From Candidatus Fermentibacterota bacterium (GTDB taxonomy: Bacteria; Fermentibacterota; Fermentibacteria; Fermentibacterales; Fermentibacteraceae): a stretch of DNA of 6,825 bases. The position numbers and the translations under genes are program-made. The stretch is taken from NCBI GenBank assembly GCA_022703195.1, contig JAKLEF010000103.1, positions 1 through 6,825 on the forward strand, read 5' to 3'. Each line of letters opens with the position of its first letter. Position 1 is the stretch's first letter. Below are positions 1 through 5,990 of the stretch, one piece after another. The notes under the pieces are model-generated. The model was not told where the DNA came from and searched no databases. It was given only the letters and a program-made list of their open reading frames with translations.

Positions 1-251
1 TGGGTCTCAGCAGCGAAGTTCACGACGGCCGAGCACCCCTCGACAGCCTTCCGGGCAGCGTCGGGATCGCAGATGTCACCCTGCATGAATTCGACGGGCC
101 CGGGGGACTCCAGGCCGGCGAGGTTCTCGCGCCTGCCCGCATATGTGAGCTTGTCCAGGACGCGGATGGACCATCCCGGGCGCCCGGAGGCCAGGTGCCT
201 CACGAAGTTGCTGCCTATGAAGCCGGCGCCTCCCGTCACCAGGATCCTCAT
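1..251 (-). CDS. rmlB: dTDP-glucose 4,6-dehydratase (RmlB), N-terminal fragment (3' end cut by window edge)
   Basis: NAD-dependent extended SDR that converts dTDP-glucose to dTDP-4-keto-6-deoxyglucose, the product step after RmlA. Only 83 complete codons plus two bases are in the window; the frame is open to base 1. Translation by hand gives the Rossmann start 'MRILVTGGAGFIGSNFVRHL' (1-20) with the glycine motif at 7-13, then 'LDKLTYAGRRENL' (32-44), close to the family's L-D-K-L-T-Y-A-G-N-x-x-N-L signature. 'GDICD' follows at 58-62, and 'VVNFAAET' (76-83) breaks off where the family normally continues with H-V-D-R-S. The Tyr-Lys catalytic pair lies beyond the edge. Its ATG overlaps the rmlA TGA as ATGA, with GGAGG at 261-265, nine bases upstream. 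The two neighbours thus form the standard first two steps of dTDP-sugar synthesis. Further rml genes (rmlC, rmlD) would be expected past base 1 but cannot be seen. Confidence 0.93.
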   Translation of the reverse strand, partial: MRILVTGGAGFIGSNFVRHLASGRPGWSIRVLDKLTYAGRRENLAGLESPGPVEFMQGDICDPDAARKAVEGCSAVVNFAAET

Positions 252-997
252 CCCGCCGTCCCTCCACACGCCGATCTGCGCGAGAGCTCCGCCACCCTGA
301 CGTTGGCCTCGAGGTAGCCGTCGATGCTCGATCCGGCATCGCTCCACCAGCCCTCGAGGACATCGGCCTGGAGCAGCCCTCTTTCGAGATAGGCATTGTT
401 GAGGTCGGTCACCTCCAGCTCGCCCCTGGCCGAGGGCTGGAGCCTGGAGATGAAGTCGAACGCGAAGCCGTCGTACATGTAGACGCCTATCACGGCGTGG
501 CTGCTCCGCGGTTCGGCCGGCTTCTCCTGGATCGAGACCACCCTGCTCCCGTCGAGTTCGGCGACTCCGTAGTCCCTGGGGTTGGGCACCTCCTTCAGCA
601 GGATGCGCGCCCCTCCGGCCTGACGCTCGAAGGCCTCGACGTAGGGCCTGATGGAGCCTTCGAGGATGTTGTCCCCGAGGATGACAACGAACCTGTCGCC
701 GCCGACGAAGGCGCTGGTCAGCCCGATGGCCTCGGCTATCCCCCCCTCGCGGACCTGATAGGCGTAGTTGAGGATGCGGAGACCGAACTGGGAGCCGTCG
801 CCGAGCAGCCTGAGGAAGTCTCCCGCGCTGCTGCCGCCCGTCACGATCATCACTTCGGTGATCCCGGCACCGACGAGCGTGTTGATCGGGTAGAAGATCA
901 TTGGCTTGTCGTACAGGGGGAGCAGGTGCTTGTTCGTGATGTTGGTGAGGGGTCTGAGCCTAGTGCCCAGGCCTCCGGCGAGGATGACTCCCTTCAT
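248..997 (-). CDS. rmlA: Glucose-1-phosphate thymidylyltransferase, short form (RmlA)
   Basis: Cytoplasmic enzyme joining glucose-1-phosphate and dTTP to give dTDP-glucose and pyrophosphate, the first step toward dTDP-L-rhamnose and other dTDP-6-deoxy sugars. The 249-residue protein shows the nucleotidyltransferase loop 'GGLGTRLRPLT' (8-18), the 'NKHLLPLYDKPMIFYPI' segment (22-38), 'GGIAEAI' (85-91), 'LGDNILEG' with the metal-binding Asp109 (107-114), 'RDYGVAELD' (141-149), 'EKP' (158-160), 'GELEVTDLNNAYLERG' (192-207) and 'WSDAGS' with Asp220 (218-223). It is about 40 residues shorter than the classical RmlA of roughly 290 residues. It lacks the C-terminal helical extension, as do known short RmlA proteins of about 245-250 residues. 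The ATG at 997 has AGGAGG four bases upstream, and that sequence contains part of the previous gene's stop codon. Its TGA overlaps the rmlB start as ATGA, fitting consecutive pathway steps. Confidence 0.95.
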   Translation of the reverse strand: MKGVILAGGLGTRLRPLTNITNKHLLPLYDKPMIFYPINTLVGAGITEVMIVTGGSSAGDFLRLLGDGSQFGLRILNYAYQVREGGIAEAIGLTSAFVGGDRFVVILGDNILEGSIRPYVEAFERQAGGARILLKEVPNPRDYGVAELDGSRVVSIQEKPAEPRSSHAVIGVYMYDGFAFDFISRLQPSARGELEVTDLNNAYLERGLLQADVLEGWWSDAGSSIDGYLEANVRVAELSRRSACGGTAG

Positions 998-1001
998 CGC
1001 G

Positions 1002-1007
1002 CCTCCT
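1002..1007 (-). promoter_or_regulatory. Ribosome binding site of rmlA overlapping the upstream stop codon
   Basis: A full AGGAGG lies four bases before the rmlA ATG. The TAG stop of the propeller gene (1006-1008) shares two bases with it, so ribosomes ending the propeller protein cover the rmlA initiation region. This suggests translational coupling between two functionally dissimilar genes. Confidence 0.75.
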
Positions 1008-3168
1008 ATCGGACCAGGGCCAGCCCGGTAAGGGCATCGCAGCCGTCCTGGACGACCTGGACTAGATAGACGCCCGACGATGCGGGCTCGCCGCCCGAAT
1101 CCGTGCCGTCCCAGGCGATGCCGTCCCTGTCGGGGGACGCGAACTCATAAACAAGAGCGCCGGTAAGGTCAAACACCCGGATGGTCGTGGGGGCGTCCGG
1201 AAGCCCCGCCACGCCGAGGACTTCGCCCTCGCCCGGCATGAACGGGTTGGGGTAGATGACCGCCCCGCCCCCGTCGCCGCCGAGCCCCTCGCCGAGGTCG
1301 ACCCGCCACATGCCGTGATCGGTGCCGATGTAGAGGAGGCCGGCGTCCCTGTCGCAGGCCAGGTCGTGCATCACGGTCGACAGCAGGGGGCAGTTGAGGG
1401 TGTTGTACTCCTCCAGCCCGCCTCCCGGCAGTATCCTGTACAGAGCCTCGTCGGTGGCGGCCCAGACGGATCCCGTGTTGTCCTCCACGAGGGCGGTGAC
1501 CGCCCCGTCCACCCCTTCGACCTCTCCGGCCGTGAGGGCGCCCGGTTCGACGACGCCCAGGCCGAATGCCGTGCCCACGAACAGCCTCCCCGTCCTGGCC
1601 AGGGCGAGGGCGGTGACCTCGTCGTCCGGCAACCCGTCCGAGGCATCCATGACGGCGGAGACCTGGCCGACGGCCGGGCCGACGAGGGCCAGCCCGGTGG
1701 CGGTTCCGACCCAGGCGCTCCCTCCCGGCAGGCCGAAGACGGCCTGGACTGCGCCGGCGGGCAGCCCGTCGGAAGCCGTCCAGGAGACCCAGGAGGCACT
1801 AGATGTCTCGCCAGGGGTCCAGTCGAGGCGGGTGACCCCGGCCGCCTCTCCCGGGGCGACCTGGGTCTGTCCGAACCAGGTCTCTCCGGTCGGGGCCCTG
1901 TCGATCGCGCGGATCCTGTCGCTCAGCAGGCCGCTGTTCCCGATGTTCAGGTCGATGACCGTGTCGTCGGAGGTATCCCGGGTGCCGGAATTGTCGAGCC
2001 ATGCCACGCCGTAGGCGTAGGGGGAGATGAACACCGATCCCCCTGGCTGGCTCTCGCTCGTGAAGACCTGGTGCTCGCCCGGGAGGACCGACAGGTAGGA
2101 GACCCACGAGCCGTCCATCAGAACTCCCGCTCCCATGTTCTCGGTCGTCACCCAGCAGGTCCCGTCGTCCGCGAGCGTCACGGAATGGATCGTGCAGGAC
2201 GGGATCCCGGAGGGCGCGGACAGAACGTAGAAATCGTTCCAGCGGACGCCTATGCCCGCCCCTGAATCGTCGGCGTCCAGCTCGTTCGAGACCCCGGCGC
2301 AGACGAGCCCGCCAGGGCCGAATGCAATGGCCTTCACGTCCTGCCCGCCCTTCACGGTGCGGGAAGTCCAGACGCCGCCCTCCCTGACGTTCGCGAGCCA
2401 TCCGGAGCCCGCAGCCAGGTCGGTGCCGTCGGAGGCCAGGCACAGGGCTTCGTCGAACGGGAAGGAGGCATCCCTTTCCCATGTCCCGCTTCCCGAGGGC
2501 AGGAAGTACAGCCCGTCGTCGGCGGCGGCCCAGAGGGTGTCCGAGCACCATGCGAACTCACGGAGCTTCTTCCCGTCCATCTCCGGGTACCGGGTCCAGG
2601 AGGAGGGGCTGCCGGGGTACAGCCCGGCCCCCAGGTGCGAGATCCCGGCCTCGGTGCCGACGAACAAGCCCGAGTCGGAGGGAGCCAGGCACTTCACGAT
2701 GTCGGACGTGAGCCCGCCCCCCGTGCTGAGCCCGGTCCAGGTCTGGAAGTACGCGTACTCCATTATCGCGAGCCCCTGGGTGGTGGCGGCGAAGACGGAC
2801 GTATCGGGCAGTATCGCGTTGATCTGCTGGGAGATGGGAAGCCCCTCGAGCTGGCCGAAGTGGGTGAAGCCCGAACCCGGCCTGAAAAGATCTATCCCTC
2901 CGCCCCAGGTCCCGACCCAGATCGATCCGTCCGGTTCGGCCGCCAGGCATCTGCAGTTGGAATGGGACAGCTCGCCGGGATAGGTCCACACGGAATCCCA
3001 GGCGGTGAGTCCGGCTTCACCTATCGTGCCGAAGGCCACGCCGCCGGTGGTGGCGCAGACAACCGAGCCTCCCGAGGAGACGATGTCCGCCACGCTGCCG
3101 AAATGGGCGTAGTGGGTCCACTGAGAAGGGGAAACCGCAGAGACGGCCGCCATCACCAGGAGGTTCAT
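1006..3168 (-). CDS. Predicted exported two-component-regulator-type beta-propeller protein with FlgD-Ig/sorting-like C-terminal domain
   Basis: Function unknown; probably an extracytoplasmic binding or scaffold protein. With the ATG at 3168 it has 720 residues. Residues 1-16 are short, hydrophobic and end in small residues, suggesting a minimal signal peptide, although no Lys or Arg precedes the hydrophobic run. About 14 repeats follow, of the form 'V-x-x-L-x-x-D-x-x-G-x-x-W-V-G-T-x-x-G-L', near residues 26, 71, 116, 158, 202, 241, 277, 327, 366, 418, 473, 517, 556 and 599. The clearest are 'DGSIWVGTWGGGIDLF' (80-95) and 'GRLFVGTAFGLGVV' (527-540). Fourteen blades would make two seven-bladed propellers, as in the sensor regions of hybrid two-component systems, but no transmembrane, kinase or DNA-binding part follows. 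Residues 637-720 form an Ig-like module with 'IYPNPF' (638-643), 'VFDLTGALVYEF' (665-676), 'AWDGTD' (685-690) and 'SGVYLVQV' (698-705), ending 'ALVR'. Twelve cysteines are scattered through the chain. The start is set by an ATGA overlap with the upstream gene and a good ribosome binding site. Confidence 0.85.
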   Translation of the reverse strand: MNLLVMAAVSAVSPSQWTHYAHFGSVADIVSSGGSVVCATTGGVAFGTIGEAGLTAWDSVWTYPGELSHSNCRCLAAEPDGSIWVGTWGGGIDLFRPGSGFTHFGQLEGLPISQQINAILPDTSVFAATTQGLAIMEYAYFQTWTGLSTGGGLTSDIVKCLAPSDSGLFVGTEAGISHLGAGLYPGSPSSWTRYPEMDGKKLREFAWCSDTLWAAADDGLYFLPSGSGTWERDASFPFDEALCLASDGTDLAAGSGWLANVREGGVWTSRTVKGGQDVKAIAFGPGGLVCAGVSNELDADDSGAGIGVRWNDFYVLSAPSGIPSCTIHSVTLADDGTCWVTTENMGAGVLMDGSWVSYLSVLPGEHQVFTSESQPGGSVFISPYAYGVAWLDNSGTRDTSDDTVIDLNIGNSGLLSDRIRAIDRAPTGETWFGQTQVAPGEAAGVTRLDWTPGETSSASWVSWTASDGLPAGAVQAVFGLPGGSAWVGTATGLALVGPAVGQVSAVMDASDGLPDDEVTALALARTGRLFVGTAFGLGVVEPGALTAGEVEGVDGAVTALVEDNTGSVWAATDEALYRILPGGGLEEYNTLNCPLLSTVMHDLACDRDAGLLYIGTDHGMWRVDLGEGLGGDGGGAVIYPNPFMPGEGEVLGVAGLPDAPTTIRVFDLTGALVYEFASPDRDGIAWDGTDSGGEPASSGVYLVQVVQDGCDALTGLALVR

Positions 3169-4115
3169 GTCCTCTCCCCCCACCAGCCGAGGAGGAGGCG
3201 CAGCCCCTCCTCGAGAGTGTATCTCCTCCTCCAGCCGAGTGCCTCCATGCGGGAGGCGCTGCCGACCTGGACGGAAACGTCGGATTCCCTGAGCAGGGAG
3301 GGATCCGGCACCGTTTCGACGGCCGATCCCGACATCCCGATCAGGATGTCCAGGATCGAGGCCATCGTGCGGCCCTCCCCGCTCGCGATGTTGTAGACCG
3401 TCCCGGACCTCCCCCTGGCGAGGAGTGTCGAGTAGGCCTCCACGACGTCGCCTATATAGGTGTAATCCCTCACGGGCGCGAGGTTGCCGACGGAGATCGA
3501 GGACGGCCCGCCCCTGGCGGCCTCGAGTATCCTGCGGCAGAAGGAAGGGAGGGCGAACCTGGGATCCTGCCACGGACCGAAGTGGGGGAAGGGCCTGACG
3601 ATCACGATGTCCATGCCGGAGGACCTGGCGGACTGCCTGACCGCTTCCTCTGCGGCGGCCTTGCTGCCGCCGTATGCGTTCCTGGGCGCGACCGGGGAGG
3701 ACTCGGTCAGCAGGCCGGACGACGAGCCGTAGACTTCCGACGAGCTCACGAAGAGGATCCTCGCGCCGGGGCACGACGAGGCTGCCCATTCGAGCATGGC
3801 GGCCGTCCCGGCGGTGTTCACGGTGTAGATGCCCGCTGCGTCCATCCCTGAATGGGCGACGGAGGAGACTCCGGCCAGGTGGACGACGTACCTCGCACCT
3901 CCGCGGAGGGCATCCGGAACAGGGCCTCCGGGAAGCCTCCACGAGAGCCGGGCGACTCCCGGCGGCGCCTCGAAGGAGTCGCCGAGGTCGGTGGCGAAGT
4001 CGCCCGCGCCCATCTCGAGCTGATACATGAGATGGCGCCCTGCGAAACCCGCGGCGCCGGTGACGAGGATGGGGCCGTCATCGAGCACCATTCCACCAGC
4101 AAGTGTCCTTGCCAT
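3165..4115 (-). CDS. Extended SDR nucleotide-sugar epimerase/reductase, GDP-4-dehydro-6-deoxy-D-mannose reductase-like
   Basis: Predicted cytoplasmic NAD(P)-dependent enzyme acting on a nucleotide sugar. The 316-residue protein has a Rossmann motif 'TGAAGFAGRHL' (19-29), a 'VVHLAG' strand (77-82), the catalytic serine region 'VSSSEVYG' (123-130), and the YxxxK dyad as Tyr148-Lys152. Two further stretches recall the Rmd family: 'RPFPHFGPWQD' (174-184), where Rmd proteins usually read R-x-F-N-H-x-G-P, and 'SVGNLAPVRDYTYIGDVVEAY' around 208-228, the substrate-pocket and RD-hinge region. The usual Asn after 'RPF' is Pro177 here, so substrate may differ. UDP-glucose epimerase-like or RmlD-like roles remain possible. 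Start choice: the ATG at 4115 is 2 nt after the murB stop with only a G-rich run upstream. An in-frame ATG at 4091 would give 308 residues and place the Rossmann motif nearer the N-terminus. The 3' end overlaps the propeller gene as ATGA. Confidence 0.85.
   Translation of the reverse strand: MARTLAGGMVLDDGPILVTGAAGFAGRHLMYQLEMGAGDFATDLGDSFEAPPGVARLSWRLPGGPVPDALRGGARYVVHLAGVSSVAHSGMDAAGIYTVNTAGTAAMLEWAASSCPGARILFVSSSEVYGSSSGLLTESSPVAPRNAYGGSKAAAEEAVRQSARSSGMDIVIVRPFPHFGPWQDPRFALPSFCRRILEAARGGPSSISVGNLAPVRDYTYIGDVVEAYSTLLARGRSGTVYNIASGEGRTMASILDILIGMSGSAVETVPDPSLLRESDVSVQVGSASRMEALGWRRRYTLEEGLRLLLGWWGERT
3171..3181 (-). promoter_or_regulatory. Ribosome binding site deciding the propeller-gene start
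   Basis: The minus strand reads a G-run followed by GAGAGGAC and then ATG at 3168. The GGAG core at 3174-3177 is five bases from the start codon. Together with the ATGA stop/start overlap at 3165-3168, this marks the real start. The same frame stays open for a further 258 codons upstream, but that extension only shadows the dehydrogenase gene. Confidence 0.7.
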
Positions 4116-4117
4116 GG

Positions 4118-5056
4118 CTAACGCCCCCCGGTCTGTCCGCCGAAACGGCCTAGATACCTGATCTCCTCGACCAGGGAGACCCCCGACGTCTCGAAAACCG
4201 CCCTCCTGGCATCCCCCACGAGGTCCGTGACGTCGCCCGAGGAGGCACCTCCCGTGTTCACGATGAAGTTGGCGTGGAGGTCGGATATCATGGCTCCCCC
4301 CGCCCTCCTGCCCTTTAGCCCGGCCTCCTCTATGAGCCTGCCGGGGGGAGGGGCCCCTTCAGTCCTCCTGAACACGCTGCCTGCATTTGGCAGCTTGAGA
4401 GGGAACGACTCCCGCCGCTTCCGGAGGATGCCCGATGCGGACTCCATGAGGGCGGCCGCGTCCCCTGCGCGGAGTTCGAGGGCGACCGAAGCCACGATTC
4501 CGGTGGACGACTGGAAGGCGCTCGTCCTGTACCCGAACCCGCATCCCTCCCTGCCTGCCGTCACCCATCCCTTCTCCGACAGGTACCGGACGGAGTACAC
4601 AAGTTCGGAGATGCTTGCCCCGTAGGCCCCGGCGTTCATGAAGACAGCCCCGCCGACGGTGCCCGGTATGCCCACGGCGAACTCCAGCCCTGCCGCGCCT
4701 TTCATGCACGAAGCGCCGGCAAGGCCCGGGAGCATTGCGGATGCACCCGCCTCGACCCTCCACAGGTCGCCGTCCCTCCGCCACAGGATCCGGCGGAATG
4801 CACCGGAGAGCCTGATTACGAGCCCGTCGCAACCGGAGTCGGAGGCCAGGATGTTGGAGCCCCGGCCCAGGACGAAGATGCGGACGCCCAGATCCCTCGC
4901 AGTTCCGGTGACCTCCTCGAGCATCCCCGGCGAGTCGGCCTCCAGGACCGAAGCGTCGCCCCCGATGCGCCATGTCGTCAGGTCGGCAAGGCGGGCAGTG
5001 CGGATGCGGCCGGGGAATGCTGCGGACAGGGCTCCGATGGCGTCAGGCTCCGTCAT
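4118..5056 (-). CDS. murB: UDP-N-acetylenolpyruvoylglucosamine reductase (MurB)
   Basis: Cytoplasmic FAD enzyme that uses NADPH to reduce UDP-GlcNAc-enolpyruvate to UDP-N-acetylmuramate, the second committed step of peptidoglycan precursor synthesis. The 312-residue protein carries the family signatures in order: 'TTWRIGG' (27-33), 'LGRGSNIL' (63-70), the FAD-binding 'GIPGTVGGAVFMNAGAYG' (129-146), 'FGYRTSAF' with the active-site Arg177 (174-181), 'PNAGSVF' with the proton-donor Ser227 (223-229), 'MISDLHANFIVN' near 256-267, and the C-terminal 'VEEIRYLG' whose Glu298 matches the third catalytic residue. All three catalytic positions (Arg, Ser, Glu) are therefore present. The length suits the shorter type II form (inferred, not aligned). 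The ATG at 5056 follows GGAGG by four bases. The start overlaps the glycosyltransferase by 14 nt, and the stop is 2 nt before the dehydrogenase. The location is odd: murB normally sits with murC, ftsQ or other cell-division genes, or alone. Confidence 0.95.
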   Translation of the reverse strand: MTEPDAIGALSAAFPGRIRTARLADLTTWRIGGDASVLEADSPGMLEEVTGTARDLGVRIFVLGRGSNILASDSGCDGLVIRLSGAFRRILWRRDGDLWRVEAGASAMLPGLAGASCMKGAAGLEFAVGIPGTVGGAVFMNAGAYGASISELVYSVRYLSEKGWVTAGREGCGFGYRTSAFQSSTGIVASVALELRAGDAAALMESASGILRKRRESFPLKLPNAGSVFRRTEGAPPPGRLIEEAGLKGRRAGGAMISDLHANFIVNTGGASSGDVTDLVGDARRAVFETSGVSLVEEIRYLGRFGGQTGGR

Positions 5057-5990
5057 GGTTCCTCCGGGTGTAGCCGCGAAGACATGCTCCGACCGATAGA
5101 TATGTGAACAGGAGGCCCGGACGGCCCACGATCTCCATCCAGCGAAGGATCGAACGGTAGACGGGGTCGGAGACGGCGGCCGCCACCAGAGCGGCCCTCA
5201 GGCGCCCGGCCGGACCCCGCGCATGCTCCGGGACCCAGGCGGTCCCCAGCAGCCCGACGAGCCCGGGGTGCTTCGCGAGGGTGTACGCCAGGCCTGTCGA
5301 GCCGTACTCCTCCATCTTGGCGGAATGCCTGCGCACCGACACGTCGTCGAGATGGTCCGCCCTCAGGGACGGGTCGCGGAAGAACGAAGCCCCGGCGAGG
5401 TGGAGCCGGTATGCGAACTCGGTGTCCTCGCCCCCGTAGCCCGTTATCATCTCGTCGAAGAGCCCCGCCTCCACGGCCAGATCCCTCGGCACCGATGCGT
5501 TCCCGGTGACGAAGTGCCTCCAGGGCATGGCGGAGAGAGTGCCTCCGGCACCTCCCGCCCTCGTGTCGAACCACTTCTGCCAGCGCGTGGCGGAGGCCGA
5601 CCAGGCGTTGATCCGCAGGCCGCGGATGACGGCCCTGCCTCCGTGAGATCCGTGGAAGGCGGCGTGTCCCGCCAGGACGCCCGGAGCCAGCCTCAGATCA
5701 GCGTCGGTGAAGAACGAGACCGGCGCCTTCGAGGCTTCGAGGGCCGCGTTCCTCGCGCGGGGCCTGTTGCCGCGACCCCGGAGCCTGACGAGTTCCATCC
5801 TCGCGCAGCCCTCCGGGCGGAGGTCGAAGCGTTCGCCCACGGGTTCGTCGCTTCCATCGTCGACCACGATCAGTTCGTATTCCGTCCCGCCCGCCCCCTG
5901 CACGGACAGCGAACCGAGAAAGGCCGCGAAGGCGGCCCCCGGGTTCCTGACCGGGACCTGCACGGATACGGACGGCTCCGGATCAGGCAT
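5043..5990 (-). CDS. Family 2 glycosyltransferase (GT-A fold)
   Basis: Predicted to transfer a sugar from a nucleotide-sugar donor to a lipid-linked acceptor at the cytoplasmic face of the inner membrane. The 315-residue protein begins with the usual GT2 strand 'VSVQVPVRN' (8-16) and has the nucleotide-binding 'VVDDGS' (42-47), an 'RARNAAL' segment (78-84), and the metal-binding DxD as 'TDAD' (95-98). Residues 160-196 match the acceptor/catalytic region: 'TGNASVPRD', then 'GLFDE', then 'GYGGEDTEFAYRL', with the likely catalytic base within the E188-D189 pair. This last region resembles the galactosyltransferase-type C-terminal segment found in many GT2 enzymes. The tail after about residue 250 is hydrophobic and basic and may contact the membrane. 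The ATG at 5990 has an AGGAGG six bases upstream. The gene overlaps the flippase by 8 nt and murB by 14 nt, which places it with lipid-linked sugar assembly. Donor and linkage are unknown. Confidence 0.9.
   Translation of the reverse strand: MPDPEPSVSVQVPVRNPGAAFAAFLGSLSVQGAGGTEYELIVVDDGSDEPVGERFDLRPEGCARMELVRLRGRGNRPRARNAALEASKAPVSFFTDADLRLAPGVLAGHAAFHGSHGGRAVIRGLRINAWSASATRWQKWFDTRAGGAGGTLSAMPWRHFVTGNASVPRDLAVEAGLFDEMITGYGGEDTEFAYRLHLAGASFFRDPSLRADHLDDVSVRRHSAKMEEYGSTGLAYTLAKHPGLVGLLGTAWVPEHARGPAGRLRAALVAAAVSDPVYRSILRWMEIVGRPGLLFTYLSVGACLRGYTRRNHDGA

Noticed and set aside
998..1005. Possible promoter or terminator between the propeller gene and rmlA
   Set aside because: Only 8 bases separate the two genes and they are taken up by the ribosome binding site; there is no hairpin with a T-run.
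1315..2265. Plus-strand open frame of 316 codons opposite the propeller gene
   Set aside because: It lies antisense to a well-supported gene, has shadow-type composition rich in Gly, Arg, Asp and Pro, and shows no motif. Long spurious frames are expected in DNA this GC-rich.
1006..3168. Propeller repeats as a DNA-level tandem repeat or recombination array
   Set aside because: The repeats are visible at the protein level only. The nucleotide units differ strongly in sequence and length, consistent with old, diverged blades.
2252..3396. Overlapping plus-strand frames of 243 and 253 codons
   Set aside because: Both are antisense to the propeller and dehydrogenase genes, with no family motif and no convincing start context.
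3169..3942. In-frame upstream extension of the propeller protein giving 978 residues
   Set aside because: The extra 258 codons are arginine-rich, low in hydrophobic content, and lie wholly inside the dehydrogenase gene in another frame. The ATGA overlap and ribosome binding site at 3168 give a better start.
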